A stretch of 64,000 nt of DNA from JBBECE01 sp040881985 (GTDB lineage: Bacteria > Pseudomonadota > Alphaproteobacteria > Rhizobiales > Devosiaceae), in NCBI GenBank assembly GCA_040881985.1, contig JBBECE010000016.1:1-64000 (forward strand). Reading direction: 5' to 3'. Below the pieces are notes generated by a model. It was given only the letters and a program-made list of their open reading frames with translations, was not told where the DNA came from and made no database searches. The number at the start of each line of letters is the position of its first letter. Within the stretch, counting starts at the first letter, position 1. Both the position numbers and the translations under genes were made by a program. Shown here piece after piece: positions 33,586 through 42,828 of this stretch.

Positions 33586-34050
33586 TCAGGACTTCTTCCC
33601 GTCCCCCTCCGGCCGGCGGGAATGTTCGCCGTTCGGATCGTTGTGGCGGCGCGCTTCACGGTCGGCCATGAACCGGTCGAATTCCTCCCGGTCGCGAGCC
33701 ATGTGCAGGTTGCGCAGGAATTCGGCGAATTCCTCGCGCTCTTCCTCGAGCCGCCGGCGTTCCTCATCGAGGCGCCGGAGTTCGGCCTCGCGGTACTCGT
33801 CGAACGCCCGGTTGCCGCTCATTTCGTGGCGGCGATGGCGGGCATGGTACTTCATGTCCTGCATGCAGGAGCGCCCCCGGCTAATCCAGCTTCCGGCCTT
33901 CTCGGCGGAGCCGCCGAAATGCTCGCCCCACAAAATGTAGGCCAGCATGGCGAGCCCGAGCGGCCACCACACGATGAACCCCACAACCATCAGCGCGATG
34001 CTGATCGGGGACCAGGAGGGTTTGATGATTGCTGTGTTCATTGTCTTCAC
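33586..34050 (-). CDS. DUF2852 small membrane protein
   Basis: The 154-residue product has one or two N-terminal membrane segments (ISIALMVVGFIVWWPLGLAMLAYILWG) and a long charged helix (RRLDEERRRLEEEREEFAEFLRNLHMARDREEFDRF in parts) that is probably a coiled coil. This is the DUF2852 family, common in Rhizobiales and of unknown function. A clear terminator follows it. It is divergent from the RegB-like kinase gene. Confidence 0.85.
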   Translation of the reverse strand: MKTMNTAIIKPSWSPISIALMVVGFIVWWPLGLAMLAYILWGEHFGGSAEKAGSWISRGRSCMQDMKYHARHRRHEMSGNRAFDEYREAELRRLDEERRRLEEEREEFAEFLRNLHMARDREEFDRFMADREARRHNDPNGEHSRRPEGDGKKS

Positions 34051-34152
34051 CTTTCTGTCAACGACCAGCTTGATTTGGGGACTGCGGCCCCCGGTTCAAG
34101 CCGGGAAAATCGGATTTCTTGGTCTTGAAATCGGCGCCGGAAAATCCCATCG

Positions 34153-35541
34153 GTGCGGGCAGCGACGAAAAAAAACGCTAGGAAGCGTGCGAAACCGGAG
34201 CGAAATGGCCCCTTGATCCTGGAAGGCGCGACCCAAATACCCTCTCACAACCGCTTGCGGCTCGAAACCCTCGTCCGCCTGCGCTGGCTTGCTGTCGCCG
34301 GCCAGTCGCTTAGCGTCCTCTTTGTCGCCTTGGTGCTGCGCTATCCGCTGCCGCTCGTCCCGTGCTTCGTCTTCATTGCACTTTCGGCGTTGCTCAACGT
34401 CGGGTTGTTGCTGCGCTATCCCCCGACCCACCGGCTGCGCTCGGGGACAGCGGCGCTGCAGCTCGCCTATGACTGCCTGCAGCTTGCGGGGCTCTTGTAC
34501 CTCACCGGCGGACTGCAAAATCCCTTCTCAATTCTCTTCCTCGCCCCCGTCTCGGTGTCCGCCACGACCCTGCCGCCGCGGTTGACCGCGACGCTGAGCG
34601 CGCTCGTCGTCGGTCTTGCGACGCTGCTCGGCTTTTCCCACCTGCCCCTGCCCTGGAACCCCGCGCGGGGGCTCGAAATCGACGCGCTCTATGTGGCCGG
34701 GATCTGGGTCGGGCTGACCTCGGGGGTGGCGTTCATCTCGATCTACACCAACCGCGTAGCCCACGAGGCGCGCCAGCTCGCCGCCGCGCTCACCGCCACC
34801 GAACTGGCGCTCGCCCGCGAGCAGCATTTGTCGACGCTCGACGGGCTCGCCGCCGCCGCCGCCCACGAACTCGGCACCCCGCTCGCCACCATCGCGCTTG
34901 CCGCCCGCGAGATGCAGACTGACACTGAAACACGGGCCGCCTTGCGCCCGGACATCGATCTGATCGCCGAACAGGCGGCACGCTGCCGCGCCATTCTCGC
35001 CAAGCTGCGCAGCCTCGATCCGGCCGAACCCTCGCTCTTCTCCGCCTCCTCCCTCAGCGATCTCGTTGCCGAGGTCGCCGCGCCGCACCGTGATTTCGGG
35101 ATATCGATCGACGTCACTCTTGGCGAAACCGACGGGCCGGAACCCTCGATCCGCCGTAACGCCGGATTGATTTACGGGCTCGGCAACATCATCGAAAACG
35201 CCGTCGACTACTCCAGAAATCGCGTCACCGTCACGCTGAGCTGGTCGGCGCGCCTGATCTCGGTCGAGGTGGTCGACGATGGCGAGGGGTTCCCTGCGGA
35301 GTTGTTCGCACGCCTGGGCGAGCCGTACCTGACCACCCGCCCGAGAACGGCCCGCCCTTCCGACCCCGCCGAGCCGGGCGGATTGGGGCTTGGCATCTTT
35401 ATCGCCAAGACTCTGCTCGAGCGCTCCGGCGGCAGGCTCCGCTTCTCCAACGCCGAGGCGGGTGCCCGGGTGTCCATCGCCTGGCCGCGCCAGCGGCTCG
35501 AAGTCGGGCTCGACCCATTGAATTTTGACGCCAAAGCCTGA
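34153..35541 (+). CDS. regB: RegB/ActS-type redox sensor histidine kinase
   Basis: RegB-type kinases sense the redox state of the quinone pool and phosphorylate RegA. The 462-residue product (GTG start) has about six membrane segments and the quinone-binding motif GGLQNPF between them. The H-box AAAAHELGTPLATIAL has His238, followed by NIIENAVDYS, DDGEGFP and GGLGLGIFIAKTL. Cys278 (AARCRAIL) lies where the redox-active Cys of RegB is found. The cognate regulator gene starts 34 bases downstream. Confidence 0.92.
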   Translation: MRAATKKNARKRAKPERNGPLILEGATQIPSHNRLRLETLVRLRWLAVAGQSLSVLFVALVLRYPLPLVPCFVFIALSALLNVGLLLRYPPTHRLRSGTAALQLAYDCLQLAGLLYLTGGLQNPFSILFLAPVSVSATTLPPRLTATLSALVVGLATLLGFSHLPLPWNPARGLEIDALYVAGIWVGLTSGVAFISIYTNRVAHEARQLAAALTATELALAREQHLSTLDGLAAAAAHELGTPLATIALAAREMQTDTETRAALRPDIDLIAEQAARCRAILAKLRSLDPAEPSLFSASSLSDLVAEVAAPHRDFGISIDVTLGETDGPEPSIRRNAGLIYGLGNIIENAVDYSRNRVTVTLSWSARLISVEVVDDGEGFPAELFARLGEPYLTTRPRTARPSDPAEPGGLGLGIFIAKTLLERSGGRLRFSNAEAGARVSIAWPRQRLEVGLDPLNFDAKA

Positions 35542-35575
35542 CGGGACTAAAAGAGTGCCGCGCGCGGAAGGACAG

Positions 35576-36127
35576 ATGACAGGGTTTCAGGACCTTATCG
35601 GCAAGGATCGTTCGCTGCTCCTTGTCGAAGACGACAAGTCGTTCCTGAGCCGCCTCGAACGGGCGATGGAGCGGCGCGGCTTTGAGGTCATCACCGCCGA
35701 ATCGGTCGCCGCCGGACTTGCCGCGATCAAGGCCGGCCCGCCGGCCTATGCGGTTGTCGACATGCGGCTCGCCGACGGCAATGGGCTCGACGTTGTCTCG
35801 GCCCTCAAGGACATGCGTCCCGACGCCCGCGCGGTGGTATTGACCGGCTACGGAAACATCGCGACCGCCGTGACTGCGGTCAAACTTGGCGCCGTCGATT
35901 ATCTCGCCAAGCCCGTCGATGCCGACGATGTCTTTCGGGCGCTGTTGGCCGACGAATCGGTCAAGGCCGAGCCGCCCGAGAACCTGATGTCGGCCGACCG
36001 GGTGCGCTGGGAACATATCCAGCGGGTCTATGAGCTCTGCGACCGCAACGTCTCCGAGACCGCCCGGCGCCTCAACATGCATCGCCGGACCCTGCAGCGC
36101 ATTCTCGCCAAACGCGCCCCCCGCTAG
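35576..36127 (+). CDS. regA: RegA/ActR-type response regulator
   Basis: With ATG 35576 (GCGGAAGG upstream) the product has 183 residues, the RegA length. It has the receiver domain with acidic pocket LLVEDD, phosphoacceptor Asp62 (VVDMRLADG), TGYG and AKPVDADD, a proline-containing linker and a Fis-like helix-turn-helix (VSETARRLNMHRRTLQRILAKR). RegA controls respiration, carbon fixation, nitrogen fixation and photosynthesis genes in relatives. It forms a pair with the kinase at 34153. Confidence 0.94.
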   Translation: MTGFQDLIGKDRSLLLVEDDKSFLSRLERAMERRGFEVITAESVAAGLAAIKAGPPAYAVVDMRLADGNGLDVVSALKDMRPDARAVVLTGYGNIATAVTAVKLGAVDYLAKPVDADDVFRALLADESVKAEPPENLMSADRVRWEHIQRVYELCDRNVSETARRLNMHRRTLQRILAKRAPR

Positions 36128-36135
36128 GGCGCCTC

Positions 36136-36597
36136 TCAGCCCGGCCCCGGATCGAGGAGTGCATGAATCCGGTCGGCCCCCAGCCGGGCGAGTTTCAGCA
36201 TCATCGTCTTGCGCCGCGCCGGGGCGAGCGGGGCCTCCCGCGCCTCGCGCAACATCTCGGCCCCGTGTCCGTCGGCGACGATCAGTCCCTCATTGTGGGG
36301 GAAGATATCGGGGCTGAGCTCGACCGGCTTGGCGAAATAGAACCGGTCGCAGAACTCCTTGTATTCGGGCCATTTGCCGTCGATGCGAAAATCCTCGATC
36401 GAGGTCTTGATTTCGACGATCCAGAGCTCGCCCTTCGGGCCGACCCCGAGCACATCCGCCCGCCGTCCGCTGGCCAGCGTCACTTCGGCGAAGCAACAAA
36501 AATCGAAGGTCTCGCGCAGGAGCCGCATCACTCCGCGCTGCACCCTGAGCGCCCGCTCCGACTGGCGTCCGTCGACGATCAAGGGTCCGTCAGGCAT
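36136..36597 (-). CDS. mmcB: MmcB-family DNA repair protein
   Basis: The 153-residue product matches the MmcB (DUF1052) family: VQRGVMRLLRE, a nuclease-like core (EVTLASGRRADVLGVGPKGELWIVEIKTS) with D-x(n)-EIK typical of PD-(D/E)XK folds, and FPHNEGLIVADGHGAEM. In Caulobacter MmcB is linked to DNA damage repair. It is convergent with regA and its start overlaps the end of the MFS gene by 8 bases, so the two minus-strand genes are coupled. Confidence 0.87.
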   Translation of the reverse strand: MPDGPLIVDGRQSERALRVQRGVMRLLRETFDFCCFAEVTLASGRRADVLGVGPKGELWIVEIKTSIEDFRIDGKWPEYKEFCDRFYFAKPVELSPDIFPHNEGLIVADGHGAEMLREAREAPLAPARRKTMMLKLARLGADRIHALLDPGPG

Positions 36598-37768
36598 GGC
36601 CGGGCTGGGCCTGCATGAGCGGTGGCCGCAACAGGGCCCGCGCTGCGAACCAGCTCACCACCACCAGCGGCAGGCAGAGCGCGAACGACATCCTGACCCC
36701 GAAATGCTCGGCGACGAACCCGAGAAGCGGCGGTCCGACCAAGAAAGCAACAAACGACATTTGGGCGAGCGCCGCCACATTGATCGCCGCCGCCCGGTCA
36801 CTGCGCTGCGCCGCCGCCGACATGGCGAGCGGGAAGATCGTCGAGGTCCCCGCCCCGACCAGCGCGAAGCCAAATAGTGCGATCGCCGGGTGCGGTGCGA
36901 ACGTCACCAGCAAGCCCCCCGCCATCATCAATCCGACCGATCCTCGCGCGATCGCCAGCGGGCCGTAGCGTTCGACATAGCCGTCGGCAAAATAGCGGGC
37001 CAGCGCCTGCGCCAGGGCGCCGGCCGCAAAGGCAAGCCCGTTGACGAAGGGCAGCGCATTGAAGACATCGCGCATATAGATCACCGACCAGTCCGCCCCC
37101 GCGCCTTCGAGCAGCATCGAGGACAGCGTGAACGTGACGAGGATCATGATCCCAAGCGTCGGGGCGGCGAACTTCGGACGTCTCTCGGCGGCTTTGCTCG
37201 TCCGGGCCGCGGCAGGGGAGAACCGCCCGAGCAGCAGGATCGTCGCCACCACGACCAGCGGCACGATCAGCATCAGATGCAGCTGCGGGCTGAGCTCCGC
37301 CTGTTTGGCGCCCGCCCCGATCAGCCCGGCCAGGAAGAAGCCAAAACTCCAGAAAGCATGGCTGCGGTTCATCACTCGCCGGCCGATCGCATGCTCGGTG
37401 CGGTCGGCCTCGACATTGATGACGACTTCGATCGCCCCGATAGCGAGGCCGTTGAAAAGGAGGATCGCGAATAGCATCAGCGGCGAGACCGAAAAGCTCG
37501 CGAGTGCGATCAGCCCCGAAAGCGAGACGATCCCGGCGGTCAGCGTCGGGCGAAAACCGATCCGCTCAAGGAGCGGGCTCGCGAAGGTCAGCGAAATGAA
37601 GGTGCCGATCCCTCCCCCGATCAGCGCCGCGCCCAACGCTCCTTCCTCGACGCCCATCGCCAGCTGGATATCGCCGAGCCGCGAATAGAGCCCGCCGAGC
37701 CCCAGCGAATAGACGAAAAAAGCGCCGTAAACCCGCATTTGCGGCGGCAAGTCGAGACCGAACCGCAT
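36590..37768 (-). CDS. Major facilitator superfamily transporter
   Basis: With ATG 37768 the product has 392 residues and about 12 membrane segments, an MFS permease of the YbjJ/FucP-like type. Recognisable parts are SLGLGGLYSRLGDIQLAMG at the N-terminus, GGGIGTFISLTFASPLLERIG and the second half with GAGTSTIFPLAMSAAAQ. The substrate is unknown. A much longer in-frame extension to 38248 is only open frame and runs under the neighbouring gene. It is divergent from the 805-residue secreted protein. Confidence 0.88.
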   Translation of the reverse strand: MRFGLDLPPQMRVYGAFFVYSLGLGGLYSRLGDIQLAMGVEEGALGAALIGGGIGTFISLTFASPLLERIGFRPTLTAGIVSLSGLIALASFSVSPLMLFAILLFNGLAIGAIEVVINVEADRTEHAIGRRVMNRSHAFWSFGFFLAGLIGAGAKQAELSPQLHLMLIVPLVVVATILLLGRFSPAAARTSKAAERRPKFAAPTLGIMILVTFTLSSMLLEGAGADWSVIYMRDVFNALPFVNGLAFAAGALAQALARYFADGYVERYGPLAIARGSVGLMMAGGLLVTFAPHPAIALFGFALVGAGTSTIFPLAMSAAAQRSDRAAAINVAALAQMSFVAFLVGPPLLGFVAEHFGVRMSFALCLPLVVVSWFAARALLRPPLMQAQPGHA

Positions 37769-37942
37769 CGCGTGTTTCTCAACTTTTGCTGGGGCGGCAC
37801 CATAGCCGCAGGTATTCGGCTTGCCTAGCGGGGCGGACCCTGCCACCCCGCGGGGCCGGCCTTCGCCGCCAAATAGCGCTTCCCATTGGGCCGGAATCGC
37901 CTGTAATGGCCGAGAACCGCGGGGGCCGAGGGAGACGTTTCC

Positions 37943-40360
37943 ATGCTGAGGACCGTCCGGCACGGCCTTGTCCCGATGCTTGCGGCAATCGCGCTCTTGG
38001 CGGCGATGAGTGCTGCGACCGCCGCGACCCGTATCCTGACGCTCACCCTTGTCCCCGCCACGACCCAGCTGTCCGCGATCTATTTCAACGGCCTGCCTGC
38101 CCAGATCCTCTCCTCGGCGGGCGACTTGACCTTCGCGCGGGTCGAGGATGGCGGGGCAGGGTTTGAGTGCCGCAACAGCATCGCGCTGGTCACCGTGACC
38201 GGCCGCACCGCCTCGGCCCGGATCGATGTTTGCGAGTCGAATTGGCAAGCGACATTCGACTTGCGTGACACTGGGGCCGGTCCCTCACTCCGCCGGGTCA
38301 CGGTGACCCCCGTCAATCCGGAGCTACGAATCCTGTCGCTGGCGCTCGACGGCGCCCCGCAGCCCTTCACCGCCTATCCCGAAACCAACCGGATCGAATT
38401 CGACATCCGCCGGACGCCCTCCGGCTTCCTCTGCGCGCGGCAGATGCAGGCGCTGCTGTCGAACGGCCGCTCCTACTTTGAGGCCGGCGACCTCTGCGCC
38501 AACGATTACGAAGTCATCATCGACGACCGGCCGGTCTCCTGGTTCGAGGTTCTGACCGTGCATACCGCGGCGACCGACCGTATCGTCGCCGTCTCGATCG
38601 ATGGCGGAGACGTCTCGATCTACTCGTCCATCGCCGACGGCGTGAAGGTCCGGGTCTTTGCCGGTCCAGACGGCATTGCGTGCCAGGTCCAGCTCGGCGC
38701 GCGTTTCGCCTCGGGGGCCATCGCCAGCCGCAACGTCAATCTGTGCGATGCCAACTGGGACATAACCCTCAATCCGACCCGCTCGTTTGAGACCGATCGC
38801 AGCTACGGGGCCCCGCGAGTCTGGCAGCATGTGCCGTCCGGGGACGCCGGGGTGCCGACCCGCCTCATTTACATTGCGCCGGGCCGCCAGCCGGCCTTCG
38901 AGGCCCGCTGCGTACCGGGCACCGCGACCGCGAGCCTCTATTTCTCAGGGTTCCTCTCGGGCACGGTGAGCACCTCGCGCCCGCTTCTTGCCTTCGAGGC
39001 GGGCACGCATCGCGGCCAAGCCGAAGGCCGGCTCGGCACCCTTCCCGGCACGACCGTCGGCAATATTCCGGCAATCGATCTCAGAACCTCATCCAGCCTC
39101 TGGAACGGCATGATTGCCGGCACCCAGCTTGTCATCGTCGCCGACAATCGCCACCGCATCGCCTATTCGCTCGCCTCCAGTGCCAATCCGGTCCGCGCCT
39201 TCCTTGCCAACTGCAACAGCCGGCCACGCGTTTTCGGTCCGACGGTCTTCGGCGACGTCTCGGGCGATGTGAGGCTGCGCTGGATATTCACTCCGGGCGC
39301 CAGCTCGCGCCAGCCGCGTCTCGTCTTTGGCGACCCGGCGACCGGCCGGCTCGGCTTCGAGGTGACTTGCGTTCCCGCTTCGGGGGTGACCGAGGCGACT
39401 TTCCACTCGGTTCCCGCCCGCCTGCCACCCGACCAGCAGGGCGGCATCGGCTGGGACATTTTGAGCCGCGCCGGCTTTCTGCCAAGCCGCACCGTCCTTC
39501 GGCCGGGGATCGACTGGGGGGCGGTCGCCTTCAGCCGCATCGGCTTCGACCACAGTTTCTATTCGGCGATCATCGCCGGCAGCGTCATGCGTGTCAGCTA
39601 CAACGGCACCCCGGTGGCGACCTGGTCGCTGCGCGCCAGCGGCGCGCCGACCCGCGCCTTCATCGACGCCTGCCGGCCGCAATTCATCTTCGGCGGCCCG
39701 GGCGGCGGCTCGCCGGCGGGCGATGCCTTCCAGATTCTCCTCGAGATTTTCGCCGCAATCCAGGCGACGAGCGGCGGCGACGGCGCAGCTGAGGGTTCGG
39801 ACCCCGCTGCCGAGGCGCTTGCCGCCTATCAGGCCCAGCCCAACTTCGCCTGCGCCATCGAGCGGACGCTGACCCGCGCCGGCGGACTGCCGGTCGAGGC
39901 GGTCTTCACCAATGGCCGCTTCGCGCCGGTGTGGCTTTTCGTGATCGACAGCGCCGGCAATCGCCAGTTCGTCGCGACCGTCGGGCCCGGCGGCTCCGTG
40001 AGTGTGCCAGGCCGGGTCAATCAGGGCTGGGTCGTCACCGATCCCTTCGGCAATTGCCTGACGACCTTCGCCTCGCCGCGCAGCCGAACCGAGCTGCAGA
40101 TTCGCCCTGAAGTCGAGCAGCCCGACCCGGACGTCTATGCGCGCTCCTATGTGTGCGAAAGCGGCGACCAGATCGCGGTCATCGTCGAGCCCAATCGCGG
40201 CAAGGTGCTGATCGCCGGCGAATTTCCGATGCAGTTCGCCCGCGACGATCGCGGCGAACGCTATGTCTGGGGGACGAGTGGCGCCTTCATCGAAGAGACG
40301 GTTCTGAGGGTCGTCGCCGACGGGGTGCCGCGGCTCGTCTGCGACGCAATCGCCGGCTGA
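37943..40360 (+). CDS. Large secreted protein with tandem Cys-pair repeats, VHL-beta-like and MliC-like domains
   Basis: The 805-residue product has a signal peptide (about 1-28) and no other membrane segment. Three tandem repeats (about 30-108, 127-194, 200-277) each carry two Cys exactly 21 residues apart: 76/97, 164/185, 247/268. Two longer repeats (about 300-425, 446-577) each have Cys 101 residues apart: 323/424 and 476/577. A linker leads to a VHL-beta-like domain (about 645-712, VEAVFTNGRFAPVWLFVID, WVVTDPFGNCL) and a C-terminal domain like the lysozyme inhibitor MliC (about 733-801, YVCESGD to LVC). Function is unknown; the repeats are not recognised. Confidence 0.8.
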   Translation: MLRTVRHGLVPMLAAIALLAAMSAATAATRILTLTLVPATTQLSAIYFNGLPAQILSSAGDLTFARVEDGGAGFECRNSIALVTVTGRTASARIDVCESNWQATFDLRDTGAGPSLRRVTVTPVNPELRILSLALDGAPQPFTAYPETNRIEFDIRRTPSGFLCARQMQALLSNGRSYFEAGDLCANDYEVIIDDRPVSWFEVLTVHTAATDRIVAVSIDGGDVSIYSSIADGVKVRVFAGPDGIACQVQLGARFASGAIASRNVNLCDANWDITLNPTRSFETDRSYGAPRVWQHVPSGDAGVPTRLIYIAPGRQPAFEARCVPGTATASLYFSGFLSGTVSTSRPLLAFEAGTHRGQAEGRLGTLPGTTVGNIPAIDLRTSSSLWNGMIAGTQLVIVADNRHRIAYSLASSANPVRAFLANCNSRPRVFGPTVFGDVSGDVRLRWIFTPGASSRQPRLVFGDPATGRLGFEVTCVPASGVTEATFHSVPARLPPDQQGGIGWDILSRAGFLPSRTVLRPGIDWGAVAFSRIGFDHSFYSAIIAGSVMRVSYNGTPVATWSLRASGAPTRAFIDACRPQFIFGGPGGGSPAGDAFQILLEIFAAIQATSGGDGAAEGSDPAAEALAAYQAQPNFACAIERTLTRAGGLPVEAVFTNGRFAPVWLFVIDSAGNRQFVATVGPGGSVSVPGRVNQGWVVTDPFGNCLTTFASPRSRTELQIRPEVEQPDPDVYARSYVCESGDQIAVIVEPNRGKVLIAGEFPMQFARDDRGERYVWGTSGAFIEETVLRVVADGVPRLVCDAIAG

Positions 40361-40361
40361 G

Positions 40362-41894
40362 CTAGGCCGCGCGCGGGCGGATCGCCCAAGCGAGGACCAG
40401 TACGCCCGCGGCGATGGTCGCGGGCACGATCACCAGCACCGAACCCGCCGCCGCCAGCGCCGCGGTGCCCGCCCACATGATCGAGGCGAAGGCTTCGGAG
40501 ATCGTCGCGGCGCGCGAGGAAATCTGTCGGCGGCGGAACATCGAGCGCTTCGCCTGCACCCGGAACCACATCTGGATTGCCGTCGCCGACCCCGCCGCGA
40601 GGATTACGCCTGCAGCCGTCACCGCCCCCGCGACCGGGGCGGCAAGCGCGATGCCGAGGATCAGCGGCGCGGTGACGAGCGCCATCGCCCCGAGCACCGA
40701 CTCGATCTTCGCCGAGAGGATCATCCGCGTCGTCACCGGCGCCGAGACGATAAGATCGTGGGCGTCCTCGCCCGAGACCGCGAGCCAGGCGAGCCCGCCC
40801 GCGAGCTGGCCAGCGGCCATCACGACGACCGGCACGATGACGATCACGGCGCCGGCGCCCTCGCCGAAATTGAGCCAGAGCAGTAGCGCCGGCGGAATAA
40901 GATAGAGCACCTGCATCAGCGTCTGCGACAGGAGCCACGGATCGCGGCGCAACAGCGCCCATTCCTTGCGCCGCAACGCCTGTTTGGCGCTGCCCGGCCG
41001 GAACCCGCTTTGCGCCGGATTTTGCCGCCCCCGCGCCGCCGAAACCCCGGCGGCCGCGATGGCGTGCCGCCCGAAGCTCGACGAGGTGACAAAGATCACC
41101 GCTGCGAGAGCGCCGAAGCCGAGCGCCATCACCGCGACCAAGGCCGGAATGTCCCCCATCGCCGCCTTGGCCGGCAGCCACAAAAGGCTCTCCGACCCCG
41201 GCGCCATCGCCACGACTTCGGCCGACTGGAACAGGGCGAAGCGCGAATGGCCTCCATAGGAGACAATCGCCACCGCCTGGATGCCGATGATGAAACCGGC
41301 GCCAACGACCGACGCCGCGATCTGCGCGATCAGCCGCGTTCGCTTTGGCCCGACGAGCGCAAAAAGTCCGATGGCGAAGACGACCGCGAGCGCCGTCGAT
41401 AACGCGCTCAGCGCCGCCAGCACCCCGAAGGCGCCGAACCAGCGCGGCCCGTCATGAACGATCAGCATATCGATCGCCGGCCCCGCCAGCAGGAACGAAA
41501 GGATCAACGTCGTCAACGCGATCGCCCCGGTGCGGATCGCGAAGAGGCGCCGTGAGGAGGCTGGAGAGGACAAGATCAGGTCGAGATCGGCCCGCGCGTA
41601 ATAGGCGCGCGTTACCGATTCCATGGCCTGGCTCAGCATCAAGGAGACGAACAGCGCACCCGCCCCGCTCAACAGGACGAGCGTTGCCGGGTCGGGGCCG
41701 ACCCCTGTCGCCGCCCAGGGCGCGACGAACGCGTTGGCGATCAGGTGAGCCACCCCCACCACGATCAGCAGCACCGCCACGAGCACCACGGCGCGTTGCG
41801 GTCGGCCGGCCGTCATCATCGCCACAAAGTCACGCCAGAACAGCGCGAGTTCGTGCCGGGCGAACCAGGCGAGCGATGGGGACGCCGCGATCAT
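40362..41894 (-). CDS. ABC exporter permease
   Basis: The 510-residue product is a hydrophobic ABC-2-like permease with about 12 membrane segments in two halves separated by a cytoplasmic stretch (RGRQNPAQSGFRPGSAKQALRRKEW). Its start overlaps the end of the ATPase gene by 4 bases, so they form one exporter. The substrate is unknown. It is convergent with the large secreted protein gene, one base apart. Confidence 0.85.
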   Translation of the reverse strand: MIAASPSLAWFARHELALFWRDFVAMMTAGRPQRAVVLVAVLLIVVGVAHLIANAFVAPWAATGVGPDPATLVLLSGAGALFVSLMLSQAMESVTRAYYARADLDLILSSPASSRRLFAIRTGAIALTTLILSFLLAGPAIDMLIVHDGPRWFGAFGVLAALSALSTALAVVFAIGLFALVGPKRTRLIAQIAASVVGAGFIIGIQAVAIVSYGGHSRFALFQSAEVVAMAPGSESLLWLPAKAAMGDIPALVAVMALGFGALAAVIFVTSSSFGRHAIAAAGVSAARGRQNPAQSGFRPGSAKQALRRKEWALLRRDPWLLSQTLMQVLYLIPPALLLWLNFGEGAGAVIVIVPVVVMAAGQLAGGLAWLAVSGEDAHDLIVSAPVTTRMILSAKIESVLGAMALVTAPLILGIALAAPVAGAVTAAGVILAAGSATAIQMWFRVQAKRSMFRRRQISSRAATISEAFASIMWAGTAALAAAGSVLVIVPATIAAGVLVLAWAIRPRAA

Positions 41895-42655
41895 GCCGCC
41901 GCGATCGTCGCCGACTCGTCCTCGGCGACCAGCGTCAGGAAAATATCCTCGAGGGTCGTCCCAGTCATGCCGGCTTTCTCCCGGAGTTCCGCGAGCGTGC
42001 CCTCGGCAATTAGCCGGCCGTGCGAAATCACCCCGATCCGCTCCGCCATCCGCTCGGCGACTTCGAGAATATGGGTCGTCATGATGACGGTCACGCCTTC
42101 GTTCACCTTGGCCTTCAGCACGTCCTTGACCTGCCGGGCCGAGCCCGCATCGAGCCCGGTCAGCGGTTCGTCCAGAATGATCAGCCGCGGCTCATGCACG
42201 AGCGCGCCGGCGAGGGCCACCTTCTGCAGCATCCCCTTCGAGAACCCGCCGCAGCGCTCATGCGCGAAGGGGGCAAGCCCCAGCCAGTCGATCAGTGCGC
42301 GGGCGCGCGATTCCGAGTCCTTGGGCTCCATGCCCCACAGCCCGGCGATGAAGTTGAGATATTCGAACGGAGTCAGCCGGTCATAGACCATTGGTTCGTC
42401 GGAAACCCAGGCGATGATCTGCTTCGCCGCTATCGGGTTGCGCTTCACGTCTATGCCGAAAACTTCGATCGTACCCGCATCAGGCTGCAACAGCCCGGCG
42501 ACCATCCGCAGGATCGTCGTCTTGCCCGCCCCGTTCGGCCCGAGCAGCGCATAAAACTCGCCGGCCTTGACCTGCAAATCGAGCCCGTCGACGGCCGGCC
42601 GGTCGAAGCATTTACTGAGCCCGGTAATGTTGAGGCCCCATCGGGGATCGCCCAT
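41891..42655 (-). CDS. ABC exporter ATP-binding protein
   Basis: With ATG 42655 the product has 254 residues: Walker A GPNGAGKTT, Q-loop region (WVSDEPMVYDRLTPFEYLNF), signature GFSKGMLQKVALAGAL, Walker B RLIILDEPLTGLD and the switch His in MTTHILEVAERM. This is the drug/natamycin-type ABC-2 exporter class. It is encoded first, with its permease overlapping by 4 bases, and is divergent from mannitol dehydrogenase. Confidence 0.92.
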   Translation of the reverse strand: MGDPRWGLNITGLSKCFDRPAVDGLDLQVKAGEFYALLGPNGAGKTTILRMVAGLLQPDAGTIEVFGIDVKRNPIAAKQIIAWVSDEPMVYDRLTPFEYLNFIAGLWGMEPKDSESRARALIDWLGLAPFAHERCGGFSKGMLQKVALAGALVHEPRLIILDEPLTGLDAGSARQVKDVLKAKVNEGVTVIMTTHILEVAERMAERIGVISHGRLIAEGTLAELREKAGMTGTTLEDIFLTLVAEDESATIAAA

Positions 42656-42828
42656 GATTTTCGCTCCATGGCGCCCGCGGCAAGCGGGCCAGCCCGCCAG
42701 TCCTACGCGCCTTCGATTGCCCGAAAGTGAATCCGCGGTCTCAAATCCGCGCGGGCGGGGGAAGGCGGGCCTCGGAACTCCCGGATTTCCGGCTTGCAAT
42801 CGAGGCGTGTCGCCGTCAGCCTCGATCC

